DNA of 64,000 nucleotides from Bacteroidota bacterium (GTDB lineage Bacteria; Bacteroidota; Bacteroidia; NS11-12g; UBA955): NCBI GenBank assembly GCA_027621365.1, contig JAQCBH010000001.1, positions 1 to 64,000 of the forward strand, read 5' to 3'. Shown piece by piece: positions 49,885 to 59,213 of this stretch (position 1 is its first letter; each line of letters starts with the position of its first letter). The notes under the pieces were generated by a model. It saw only the letters and a program-made list of their open reading frames with translations, ran no database searches and was not told where the DNA came from. The position numbers and the translations under genes were made by a program.

Positions 49885-52389
49885 TCAGCGATGAATCAGA
49901 GCAAATCGGCTCGTCAATGTTCCTGATTGAACACTCAAGGTATACATTCCAGCGGGAACTTCGCGCAAATCCAAGGTAAGGGCACCGCCCACGTGGACAT
50001 GCTGTCCCACCGACAATTCTCGCCCTTGGGCATCGAACAGCTGCACGACATCCAAACGGTGAACGTCACGGGGCTCAATGCGTACCCATTCTTGCGACGG
50101 ATTGGGGAATACTCGCACCCAGGTCGAAGCCATTGACTCAACCGCATTGGTTTGAGGAGGCCAATCAAAGGCTTCTTCACCGTCGGCCGTATTGTTGGGA
50201 TTTCCCTGAGCAGCCGAATAACCAAGCCCCCGTCGTGCAAAAGCTTTCCAAATCAAATCGGCATGCTTGCCTCCGTAACGGGCATCATCGGCTTCCAAAA
50301 TAGCGTCTCGCCCATCGACAAAACCCGGCCCACACGCTTGCAATTTCAAAGCGTCGACCACCAGTTGAATGGCCATGTTGTTTCCACCCGTTCCATAAGA
50401 GAAATCGGAATCAAAGCCATATTCATCGACAAACTCCCAATACATATCCCACAACATCGAACACCAAACTTCTCCAAGGTAATGCACCGAAGTTTGAACC
50501 CCATTCGCCGCCTTTGCAATGTTTTGGTAGGTATGGGGATTGACACTCATGTTTGTGCTGTAGGGATAGGTGCGAATGCCCCCTCCGTTTCGACCCTCAT
50601 TGATCAGCCAATTCCCAATGCCTCTGGGATCAGAACCGACGTCACCGGGCTCATGGGTCAGGGCCAAGCACAAGAAATCTGACCAGCCCTCTCCCATTTG
50701 CTCGTTGTTGGTTAAGCCATTGCTATTGCTCGGACCACAAGTCAAACGATTGCTCAAACCATGACCAAATTCATGAGCGATGACGCCCATGTCCAAATCA
50801 GAATCGGTTTTGGGTTCATAGGCCGACGAGTCAAACAAACGAATCTCGACATCACCATTGTTCATCAGAGCTTTGATGATATTGGCATGGCTGTACTTCA
50901 AAAAAGCCGCCGAGATGGTGGTATTTCTGGCTTGGGTGGTATTGTCTGAAGCCATGGTGATGACTTGGTCAACCGCCGAGGTATCAAAAATTACGGCGGC
51001 AATGGCGCCTTCGCGTTGGGCTTTGTATACCTTTTGAGCAAAGGTGCATCCGCCACGCATGATGGCAGCAATGTTGCCCGACAAATCGGGACCGTTATCC
51101 AAGGTGGCACAGCCTTGACGAGACTGAGAAGTTCCGTCTTCGACCCACACCAATTTGCCGACTATGGGCTGGTCGCTGAGGGCCTTGCCCCAGGTATTGG
51201 CCTGCACACCGACACTGTATCGATTTCCATTGCTTTCTACTTGCAGAGTAGCCCCCGAACCGCCACCGCCGTCCCACACATACATTTGCATACGGGGATC
51301 GGAGCCGTCTGGAGGAGTGCTAAAATTGGCATTGTTCGTCCCGCTTCCGTCTTGAGCATCGGCCTGAACGGCATCATTGCCTTTGCCCGCCCCGCTATAG
51401 TTTTTCTGTTGAAAATTCCCCCCGGCTTCGTCAAACCCATAATGCCACAAAATGTCGTGCAAGCGGTTGTTGATCACAAACAAATTGGTGATGGCAAAAT
51501 CCTGGTACTGCGAGGGGTTCTTGGTACTTACATCGAAAGAATACTGAAAATCCAAAGCACCGGAACTAGGCGAATAACCTGGTTGATCATTGGCATCAGC
51601 ATCTTCTGAGGCATACACGTTGTTTCCCCTAGTAATGGTGTATTCGGCACCTGACACTCCGTTCACGTCGTGCCATCCGAAAGGAGAAGCCATCGAGTCA
51701 GCGGGAGAACTCAACAAACTAGGATTGCCGTACAAGGGGCTTTCGATCGGAAAATCAAAGGCCTTGTACTGAGCATTATCACCCGCTCTTCGACCCACCT
51801 CGGGACCTCCCCAAGCGCAGTCTTGTGTCCAAGAACCCGTTTTCACCAATCCCTCTTCCGTCATCCATCGGGTGATCCAACCGCGAGATTCCATATCAAA
51901 ACACACGGCATATACCGCGCTTTCCAAGCCTTGTTCACTGGGCCACCAACAGGCTTTCCAATACAAGATTCCTTCGTCGTAAACGGTGTAATCGGCAATG
52001 GCTTCTCGCTCCAAGCTAGAAACAGATGGAATCATCGACTCCCAACTCAAGGGCTCTACATAGGCCGGCATACGAGCAGGGATGGTCACTGCACGCGAAT
52101 TGGAGGAGGTCATTTCCCCTTTTGAGTTGTAATGCAATCCTAATATGGCGCCCTCGATAGGCTTCCCTTGATGACATTGCTGAACATAAGCGTGCACTCG
52201 ACCATCGCGTTCAATGACCAAATCCTGCATGGTCAATTCTTTGACGTCGCGAGAACTGAGTTGATGATTATCCAAAAAAGCGGCGTTGCGTACCTGTTCA
52301 AACACACGATCACGGGCTGTTTCTGGCTGCAATTGCTGGGCCTGAACCCAAGCAGACATCAAGGCCAAACCCAAGGTTAAAATTCGCAT
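49885..52389 (-). CDS. M36 (fungalysin-like) metallopeptidase with PA domain and T9SS sorting domain
   Basis: GVIAHEFGHGLSNRLT (HExxH), EGWSDF; PA-like GCTFAQKVYKAQREGAIAAVIFD; C-terminal VFPNPSQEWVRIEP. Confidence 0.92.
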   Translation of the reverse strand: MRILTLGLALMSAWVQAQQLQPETARDRVFEQVRNAAFLDNHQLSSRDVKELTMQDLVIERDGRVHAYVQQCHQGKPIEGAILGLHYNSKGEMTSSNSRAVTIPARMPAYVEPLSWESMIPSVSSLEREAIADYTVYDEGILYWKACWWPSEQGLESAVYAVCFDMESRGWITRWMTEEGLVKTGSWTQDCAWGGPEVGRRAGDNAQYKAFDFPIESPLYGNPSLLSSPADSMASPFGWHDVNGVSGAEYTITRGNNVYASEDADANDQPGYSPSSGALDFQYSFDVSTKNPSQYQDFAITNLFVINNRLHDILWHYGFDEAGGNFQQKNYSGAGKGNDAVQADAQDGSGTNNANFSTPPDGSDPRMQMYVWDGGGGSGATLQVESNGNRYSVGVQANTWGKALSDQPIVGKLVWVEDGTSQSRQGCATLDNGPDLSGNIAAIMRGGCTFAQKVYKAQREGAIAAVIFDTSAVDQVITMASDNTTQARNTTISAAFLKYSHANIIKALMNNGDVEIRLFDSSAYEPKTDSDLDMGVIAHEFGHGLSNRLTCGPSNSNGLTNNEQMGEGWSDFLCLALTHEPGDVGSDPRGIGNWLINEGRNGGGIRTYPYSTNMSVNPHTYQNIAKAANGVQTSVHYLGEVWCSMLWDMYWEFVDEYGFDSDFSYGTGGNNMAIQLVVDALKLQACGPGFVDGRDAILEADDARYGGKHADLIWKAFARRGLGYSAAQGNPNNTADGEEAFDWPPQTNAVESMASTWVRVFPNPSQEWVRIEPRDVHRLDVVQLFDAQGRELSVGQHVHVGGALTLDLREVPAGMYTLSVQSGTLTSRFALIHR

Positions 52390-52460
52390 GCTGCAAGTTA
52401 CATTTTTGACACCAAGAGATTCATCATTTCATCATCATAAAACCAAGAGGCCGAATATAT

Positions 52461-53681
52461 TTGCCCATGCGACAAATCATTTTGGCCGGGCTTATGGCCC
52501 TCTGCGCTACCATGACTTCATCGGCAAAGGCTCAATGCAACGGACGATACGAAGATTCACTGTTCTCGGACATTGAAAAAACCACCCTCACTTATTCGCC
52601 GGTCTTCAATGATGGCCAACACCAGTTGGACTTGTATTCCCCTAAAAACGACACGGAAGCAGAACGCCCCTTGATTGTCTATATTCACGGTGGGTCTTTC
52701 ATTTCTGGCGACAAATCAGGCATTGACTGTCAGCATTTTGCCGAATACTTCGCCAAACGAGGGTACGTTGTCGCCTCCATCAACTATCGACTGGCCAACC
52801 CTTTTTTATTCTTAGCGTCCAAACAGGTTCAGTACCAAGCTGTTTTGGAGGCCATGGTCGACGCCAAAACCAGTGTTCGCTTTTTCTTGAAGAGCACCCG
52901 CGAGGGCAATCCCTATCATTTGGATAGCCAAGCTTTCTTTCTCGGCGGGTATTCAGCCGGTGCTGTCACAGCTCTTCACGCCACATGGATCGATCGCATG
53001 GATGAGTTGAGCCCAGAAATTCAATCGATTGTTTCCAGCACCATTGGAGATTTGGACGGCGATGCGGGCTTGCAAACTTTGCCCTTCCCCATTCAAGGTT
53101 TGTTTTCCTTTTCGGGCGCCTTGCACCAAACTTCTTACCTCGACAGCTCCGATACCGAACCTTGTTATTCCATTCACTCCAAAGACGATTCTACCGTGCA
53201 TTATGAGTGTGGTCCTGCTTACGGCAATCCCGACTTGCTTCAAATCTGTGGATCGGGTTCCCTGCACGAGCGCCATGAGGCACTTGGTTTGAATGTGCAC
53301 CATTTGGTTACCTTGGACAATGCTGGCCACGGATGGGCGGGCCTAGGCAATGCCAACCCTGTCTTTCGTTGGGCTTTAGATTCCATCAACCAATACCTGT
53401 ACCCCTTGTTGCCTTGTGCCCAATCGCCTCTGAGACAAAAGCCACAGTCCATGGAATCGATTGCTCTTTTCCCCAACCCCTGTCACGGGTCAGAAACCAT
53501 TCACGTAGGGACCGATTCCAAATTCATCCAAATCAGAACCCTTCAAGGTTCCCTCATTGGTCAATTCCCAGTGCTCGATGGACAAGCAACTTTGCCCAAT
53601 TTGCCTCCCGGCATGTACACCTTGAGCACCGAAATCAGGAATCAGTCTCTCACTCGATCCTTTGTCGTCACCCTTCCCTAA
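52461..53681 (+). CDS. Secreted carboxylesterase-like alpha/beta hydrolase with T9SS sorting domain
   Basis: LIVYIHGGSFISGDKSG, FLGGYSAGAVTALH, C-terminal LFPNPCHGSETIHV...GMYTLSTEIRNQSLTRSFVVTLP. Confidence 0.88.
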   Translation: MPMRQIILAGLMALCATMTSSAKAQCNGRYEDSLFSDIEKTTLTYSPVFNDGQHQLDLYSPKNDTEAERPLIVYIHGGSFISGDKSGIDCQHFAEYFAKRGYVVASINYRLANPFLFLASKQVQYQAVLEAMVDAKTSVRFFLKSTREGNPYHLDSQAFFLGGYSAGAVTALHATWIDRMDELSPEIQSIVSSTIGDLDGDAGLQTLPFPIQGLFSFSGALHQTSYLDSSDTEPCYSIHSKDDSTVHYECGPAYGNPDLLQICGSGSLHERHEALGLNVHHLVTLDNAGHGWAGLGNANPVFRWALDSINQYLYPLLPCAQSPLRQKPQSMESIALFPNPCHGSETIHVGTDSKFIQIRTLQGSLIGQFPVLDGQATLPNLPPGMYTLSTEIRNQSLTRSFVVTLP

Positions 53682-53683
53682 TC

Positions 53684-54439
53684 ATGTCGGCTTTCTTCAC
53701 GCCCAATCAAGATTTCTGCGCAGGCTCCATCGAGCATGTAGTCGCTGTTGCCCTCATCGTAGTCATTAGTATATGGGCCACTCAAAAAGCTCGAAAACAA
53801 CCAGAAAATGCCGAAAAGATCACCCGAATTTTCGCTTGGGCCTTGGTGGGCAATGTACTCTTGTGGCAGCTCATCAAACTGGGCGTAAGCAGCCTAGCCC
53901 CAACCCATCCTGCCTACGTTTCCTACAAACTGGGAGAAGATTTGCCTTTAAACCCCTGCAACTGGCTGGCCTTCGTAGCTCTTGCGTATGTCTACACCAA
54001 GCGAGAATGGCTTTGGTATCTGCTGTATTTCTTTGTTTGGGTATTCACCTTCAATGCGGTTCTGACACCTTCTTTGTACGAGAACTTTCCTCATTTCACT
54101 TTTTGTAAATTTTGGATTGCTCACACCGGGCTGGTCATGTTCGCCATTCATGTCAGCCGGCTCAAGGCCCCAACCATTGAGTTCAAGCACCTCGTACAGG
54201 CTTACCTGTATTTGCAAGTATTTACCGCAATCAGTTTGGGCATCAATGCACTTATTGGGGATGAAGCCAACTATTTCTACTTGTCGCACAAACCCTTTTC
54301 CGCCAGCATCTTGGACATTCTCGGCGAATGGCCATATTACATCATTCAAGGAGACATCATTGCCTTTGGCCTCTTCGTGCTGGCCTGGCTACCGTATCGA
54401 TTCCTGACCCACCGCCACCGCTTTCGTGTCACTTCTTAG
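53684..54439 (+). CDS. TIGR02206/YwaF-like integral membrane protein
   Basis: Multiple TM segments; DLPLNPCNWLAFVALAYVYT; ATG at 53684. Confidence 0.78.
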   Translation: MSAFFTPNQDFCAGSIEHVVAVALIVVISIWATQKARKQPENAEKITRIFAWALVGNVLLWQLIKLGVSSLAPTHPAYVSYKLGEDLPLNPCNWLAFVALAYVYTKREWLWYLLYFFVWVFTFNAVLTPSLYENFPHFTFCKFWIAHTGLVMFAIHVSRLKAPTIEFKHLVQAYLYLQVFTAISLGINALIGDEANYFYLSHKPFSASILDILGEWPYYIIQGDIIAFGLFVLAWLPYRFLTHRHRFRVTS

Positions 54440-54463
54440 TCACAGCAAAAGACTGTGAACAAG

Positions 54464-54628
54464 ATGGAATGCCAGCTATCGTTATTGGATAAACCTTTGT
54501 TCCTAATTATAAAAAAAGCAATCATTGCCCTGTGCATTCTTTCTATTGGCTTAGCAGCCTGTGGCACTTCAAAGGCCTGTAGTCCTAAGGGAAAGAAGTA
54601 CTTTCACAGGGACTTTTTGAACCTGTAA
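54464..54628 (+). CDS. Small lipoprotein, 54 aa (MECQLSLLDKPLFLIIKKAIIALCILSIGLAACGTSKACSPKGKKYFHRDFLNL)
   Basis: Manual translation; lipobox LAAC followed by GTSKACSPKGKKYF; below the ORF-track cutoff. Confidence 0.6.
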   Translation: MECQLSLLDKPLFLIIKKAIIALCILSIGLAACGTSKACSPKGKKYFHRDFLNL

Positions 54629-54692
54629 AATTCTCGGGCTCTAGACTCGATTTCACTCACTGCGCTCCAAATATCTTGTTATATTTGGAGTC

Positions 54693-55988
54693 ATGGATTT
54701 GATAAGTTTTTCATCAATTTTATTGTTAATCGCTGGCATTGCCATTGGATACTTCTGGGCAAAATCCAAGGTAGGACCTGACAACACGGCATCGTTACAG
54801 CTGCAATTCGCTGAAGAAAAATCCAAAATCCAACAAGAAACTGCTGAGCGTTACGCCACGGCCTTGGCCCAAAAAGAAGCTGCGCTTGCTCAACTTGAGG
54901 CCTTCAAGACACAACTCGCCGAATCCAAGCAAGAACAACTTCAGCTTGAGGCCAAAATGAAGGAGTGGTTCAAAAACATCAGTGCCGAAGAGCTGAACAA
55001 ACAGAGCGAAAGTTCTAGCAAACGACAGCATGAAGAATTGGAGAAATTACTTCATCCTTTTAAGGAGCGTCTGAAAGAATTCGAAACCAAGGTTGACCAA
55101 AACAGGGAGAACGCCGTCAAATCTCATTCCCAATTGCTGATGCAAATCGAGGGCTTATCCAAACTCAACCAGCAAATCAGTGAAAAAGCAGAGAGTTTGA
55201 CCAAAGCCCTTACGGTTGAAACCAAAAGCCAAGGAAACTGGGGTGAATTGATCTTGGATTCCATCTTACAAATGAGCGGTCTTGAAAAAGACGCCCAATA
55301 CAGAACCCAAGTCGTGACCCAAAACAGCGATGGCACAACCATCAAACCCGATGTAGTCGTCTATTTACCCGAGAACAAACACATCATTGTCGATTCCAAG
55401 GTATCTCTCACGGCCTATAGCCACTTTGTTGAGCATTCTGAGCAGCCCGAATCAGCCGCCTCTTACCTCAAAGCCCATGTCGAATCCATCAAGACTCACA
55501 TCAAGCAATTGAGCGACAAGAATTATTGGTCTGGTACGGGATTGGAATCGCCAGAATTCGTGTTGATGTTCATGCCTGTAGAGGCCGCTTTTGTTCTGGC
55601 CATCAAAGAAGACAAAAACCTGTTCCAATTGGCTTGGGAAAAGAAAATCATCTTGGTAGGTCCTTCAACGCTTCTGGCTACTTTGAGAACCATTGAAGGC
55701 GTATGGAAATATGAAAAACTCAACCAAAACGCCTTGCAAATTGCCGATAGAGCAGGAAAATTGTACGACAAAGTCAAAGGCTTTGTGGACGACATGAACT
55801 CCATTCGCAAACACATCGATAAGTCTCAAGAGGCCTTTGATTCAGCGATGAACAAACTGTCTACGGGACGAGGCAACGTCGTTAGTCAAATCGAAAAAAT
55901 GAAGCAATTGGGAGCCAAAGGAAACAGCCAAAACTTGGCTGACGATCTTGTTCAACTCGCGTTGGAATCAGACGATTCAGAAGACTGA
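54693..55988 (+). CDS. rmuC: DNA recombination protein RmuC
   Basis: N-terminal TM plus coiled coil; GNWGELILDSILQMSGLEKDAQY; DSKVSLTAY; FVLMFMPVEAAF. Confidence 0.94.
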   Translation: MDLISFSSILLLIAGIAIGYFWAKSKVGPDNTASLQLQFAEEKSKIQQETAERYATALAQKEAALAQLEAFKTQLAESKQEQLQLEAKMKEWFKNISAEELNKQSESSSKRQHEELEKLLHPFKERLKEFETKVDQNRENAVKSHSQLLMQIEGLSKLNQQISEKAESLTKALTVETKSQGNWGELILDSILQMSGLEKDAQYRTQVVTQNSDGTTIKPDVVVYLPENKHIIVDSKVSLTAYSHFVEHSEQPESAASYLKAHVESIKTHIKQLSDKNYWSGTGLESPEFVLMFMPVEAAFVLAIKEDKNLFQLAWEKKIILVGPSTLLATLRTIEGVWKYEKLNQNALQIADRAGKLYDKVKGFVDDMNSIRKHIDKSQEAFDSAMNKLSTGRGNVVSQIEKMKQLGAKGNSQNLADDLVQLALESDDSED

Positions 55989-57238
55989 TTTGAGCCCAGT
56001 AAAGCGTCTGCGGCTTCTTCTCGGCTGCGTTGCAAATCCAAGGTTTGTGATTGAGGATCCAACATAGCACTTTTGGAAGGCTGTCTGACAAAAAGAGTAG
56101 CCACCATCATAAATAGAGCCGAAATCACCACCACTTGAGTAATCAAAGTATTGTTGAATTCATCCATTCGCAGATAGGTGGGAATGCTGACGACCAACAA
56201 CACGGTAATTAAGCCTCGGGGAGCAATGAAAAGCAGGGGAAATAGATCCAAGCCGGCAAGTTTCAAATGCACCCCCCTAACTACATGAACCAAGGCCACA
56301 ATGGCACAGGCCATACCCAAAGTATGCCAATCAACCAAGCTGCGGTAATCCAACAAAAATCCGAACAACAAGAAAAACGCCACACGAACCACGAAAGTCA
56401 ACTCGAAGGTGATATCAGCAAATTTGTGAACCTCTTCGGTCAATTTGGCTGGGCGCAATACATGGAACCATGCAAAGCGTTCCAATTTTTGAAAGTTGGC
56501 CAAAAACAATCCGAAGATGAGAATCAAAATCAAAGCCGGCAGATGGTAAAACTTGGCCAAGGAATACATCAACAAGATCAAGGCAATGATGGGTATGAAT
56601 TTGATGCGGTGGCGCAGTCGACTCAGGATCAATGACAGGGCGGCTGCGCCGATAAAAGCAAAGACAATGGAAATGAATATTTGCCAACCAAAGTGCAGCA
56701 ATGCTGTTTGATTCAACACCTCATTCACAATGACAAAATTGAAAAAGAGCACGCCCAAGATATCCGAAAAACTGCTTTCAAAGACCACAAATTCCCGGTC
56801 TTTGGAACCCAGCATTCGAGCCGTTGGAACAGCAATGGCGCTGCTGATGATAGAAAGAGGCAAAGCATTGATCAACCCTATTCGGTAGGGAGTTCCAAAC
56901 TCAATGTTCAAATAATAGGCCATCACCGCTGTAAAGATGATCATGGGCAATAGGGCCATGTAAAAGGTTTTGCCGATGATTCCCAACTTCTCTCGCTTCA
57001 ACTCCAGCTCCATGGAGCCTTCCAATACAATCAACAGCAAACCTAGGGTACCCAACTCCTTCACCATTTGATCCAAATTGGGAATCGGAAACCCAAATGC
57101 AGAAGCGCCCTCTCGACAGACAACACCCAATGCAATCAACAGAATGACCGTAGGGATGCGTGTTGCTCGCGCACTGACTTCAAACAGATAGCCCAATAGA
57201 ATGAGCAGAGACAAAAATATCAACGCGGGGGTATCCAT
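55952..57238 (-). CDS. Cation:proton antiporter (Kef/CPA-like)
   Basis: Polytopic; IPTVILLIALGVVCREG, LLLIVLEGSMELELK, SSAIAVPTARML, FIAPRGLITVLLVVSIP; ATG at 57238. Confidence 0.88.
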   Translation of the reverse strand: MDTPALIFLSLLILLGYLFEVSARATRIPTVILLIALGVVCREGASAFGFPIPNLDQMVKELGTLGLLLIVLEGSMELELKREKLGIIGKTFYMALLPMIIFTAVMAYYLNIEFGTPYRIGLINALPLSIISSAIAVPTARMLGSKDREFVVFESSFSDILGVLFFNFVIVNEVLNQTALLHFGWQIFISIVFAFIGAAALSLILSRLRHRIKFIPIIALILLMYSLAKFYHLPALILILIFGLFLANFQKLERFAWFHVLRPAKLTEEVHKFADITFELTFVVRVAFFLLFGFLLDYRSLVDWHTLGMACAIVALVHVVRGVHLKLAGLDLFPLLFIAPRGLITVLLVVSIPTYLRMDEFNNTLITQVVVISALFMMVATLFVRQPSKSAMLDPQSQTLDLQRSREEAADALLGSNQSSESSDSNAS

Positions 57239-57240
57239 AG

Positions 57241-58359
57241 TTAAAAGGCTTCGCCGATGTAAAAGTACAACCCATATCCGGCAGAATGGAATCCTATATC
57301 GATTCTCGTATAGACATCCTTTTCGGGAAACAAGAGATAGCGCAGTCCAGCCCCAGCACTGGCTGACCAATAGTAAAAGGGCCATTGCTCAGAAACCGAG
57401 CCCAAAGAAGCGAATACGGCTCCTCCCAACCTGCGGCTCCATGAAAAGGGAAGCATCCTCAACTCAGCTTGTAGAGCCAACATTTGCTCGGACCGCAATC
57501 GCCCCAAATAATGCCCACGCATAACAGATTCACCGCCCAACAAACTCATTTGATTGAAGGGCACATTGCCCGCTGAAAATTGCCCTATACCGTGCAAGGC
57601 CAAAACCTTATTCGAACTCAATGAAGTGAAATGCCGAGCGTCTACAAAGATGGTATTCATGGGATGCTGACTACCCAAAACGTTACCGTAATGCAAAAAA
57701 GCAAGCTCGAACAAATTACCCTGCCGAGCATTTAGAACATTGGGCCTAGAATCATAAACCCAACCCAATCCGACGCCCATATTGCGCGAACCAGAGACAC
57801 CCAAAGGGGGCGAAAAATCAATGACATGCGACTGCAAATCAAAAGCCACATTGCTCATGCTTTGGTAGTCGAATTCCAAGCCAAAATAGTGGTCTTTGCG
57901 TATTTGCTTCATCCAGCGTTCCCGAATGGAAATGCTCTGACCACTGACAATGGCCAAGGGCTCTTTGGGCGGCTCAGAACCCACTCCATAAAAGTGCAAG
58001 GGATAATCCATGATGCGAATTTTCCCCATGCCCAACCATGCGTTACCAGCCCCATACAAAGCATGGTCCAACCAAAGTCCTTTTTGTTTTTCTTGGGTAA
58101 CAAAAGCAAAAGAATTGATCTCGCTCAATCTCGCTGATGTATCGCGCCCACTGTGAAACACATAAAGGGAACTCAGCCCCAATTCCAACTTGGTCTCAGG
58201 AGCATAAGCAAGGGTCGGATAGGCCAAAAAACGAGGCTTAGACTCGTCGGTCTCCCCCAGATAATAGTCCAAAACCCGGCGAACAAAGGGATCTTTATTT
58301 TGACCCCAAGCCACATTTTGCGACAGAACTAGAATGAACCATAATGCAATTCTTGGCAT
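57241..58359 (-). CDS. BamA/TamA-like outer membrane beta-barrel (D15/surface antigen) protein
   Basis: FDYQSMSNV, GLGWVYDSRPNVLNARQGNLFELAFLHY, LLGGESVMRGHYLGRLRSEQMLALQAELRM. Confidence 0.82.
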   Translation of the reverse strand: MPRIALWFILVLSQNVAWGQNKDPFVRRVLDYYLGETDESKPRFLAYPTLAYAPETKLELGLSSLYVFHSGRDTSARLSEINSFAFVTQEKQKGLWLDHALYGAGNAWLGMGKIRIMDYPLHFYGVGSEPPKEPLAIVSGQSISIRERWMKQIRKDHYFGLEFDYQSMSNVAFDLQSHVIDFSPPLGVSGSRNMGVGLGWVYDSRPNVLNARQGNLFELAFLHYGNVLGSQHPMNTIFVDARHFTSLSSNKVLALHGIGQFSAGNVPFNQMSLLGGESVMRGHYLGRLRSEQMLALQAELRMLPFSWSRRLGGAVFASLGSVSEQWPFYYWSASAGAGLRYLLFPEKDVYTRIDIGFHSAGYGLYFYIGEAF

Positions 58360-58403
58360 GCGTACTCAAAGGTAATGCAAGCAATATAGAGTAGTTTCGC
58401 TTC

Positions 58404-59153
58404 ATGGCTCAGGCATTTGAAATTCGTGGAAATCTCTGCAATTTGTGCGGATACCAGGGCCCTGATTTTCAATTGCGAGGCCATTCTCACCCCGTTTTGT
58501 ATGAACAGGAGGTCATCGGTTCCCAAAGAAGGCCTGTTGATTGCCCCAAGTGCAAAAGCAGCGATCGGGACCGCCTGTGTTTTTCATTTTTGCAATCGAC
58601 CTGGCGCCCTTCTCCCAATCCTCAAATTCTGCATATTGCTCCAGAAAAATCACTCAGCCAAAGAATACTTCAACTTTTGGAAGAGAAAAAAGGGGGCGAA
58701 AATTGGGCCCACTTCCAATACCTCGGACTCGACAAACGCAAAGGACTGTACCGATACCCTTCCTGGGTGCAACATGGTGACATTCTCCGTTTGCCCTATG
58801 ACGACCAGTCTTTGGATCTTATCATTGCGAATCACGTTTTGGAACACATCAGGGATTTACCCAGAGCCTTGCAAGAAATTAAACGTGTCTTAAAACCAGG
58901 AGCTCTCTTGATTGCCCAGGTTCCTTGGGCCCAAAAGTTGGCAAAATCGAGTCTTAGTCCAAAAACAAATCGCTGGAAACGAGCCATTTGGCAACGAAAA
59001 CACCACGGCCAATACGACCATCATTGGCTATTTGGCCAAGACCTCATTAACCTGATGGCTAAAGAAAATTTGAGCGCTTGTTTTTGGACAGAACCTGCAG
59101 ATAGTTCACTGTGCATCAATCGTTTGGAACCCCTGATGATTTACAAAGCTTAA
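58404..59153 (+). CDS. SAM-dependent methyltransferase with N-terminal zinc-ribbon-like region
   Basis: CNLCG...CPKCKSSDRDRL; LRLPYDDQSLDLIIANHVLEHIRDLPRALQEIKRVLKPGALLIAQVP. Confidence 0.88.
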   Translation: MAQAFEIRGNLCNLCGYQGPDFQLRGHSHPVLYEQEVIGSQRRPVDCPKCKSSDRDRLCFSFLQSTWRPSPNPQILHIAPEKSLSQRILQLLEEKKGGENWAHFQYLGLDKRKGLYRYPSWVQHGDILRLPYDDQSLDLIIANHVLEHIRDLPRALQEIKRVLKPGALLIAQVPWAQKLAKSSLSPKTNRWKRAIWQRKHHGQYDHHWLFGQDLINLMAKENLSACFWTEPADSSLCINRLEPLMIYKA

Positions 59154-59213
59154 CATTCTTTTACAAAGATTTGAATTTCCTCTGTAAATTGCAGTTTACT
59201 AGCAATTTTACCT

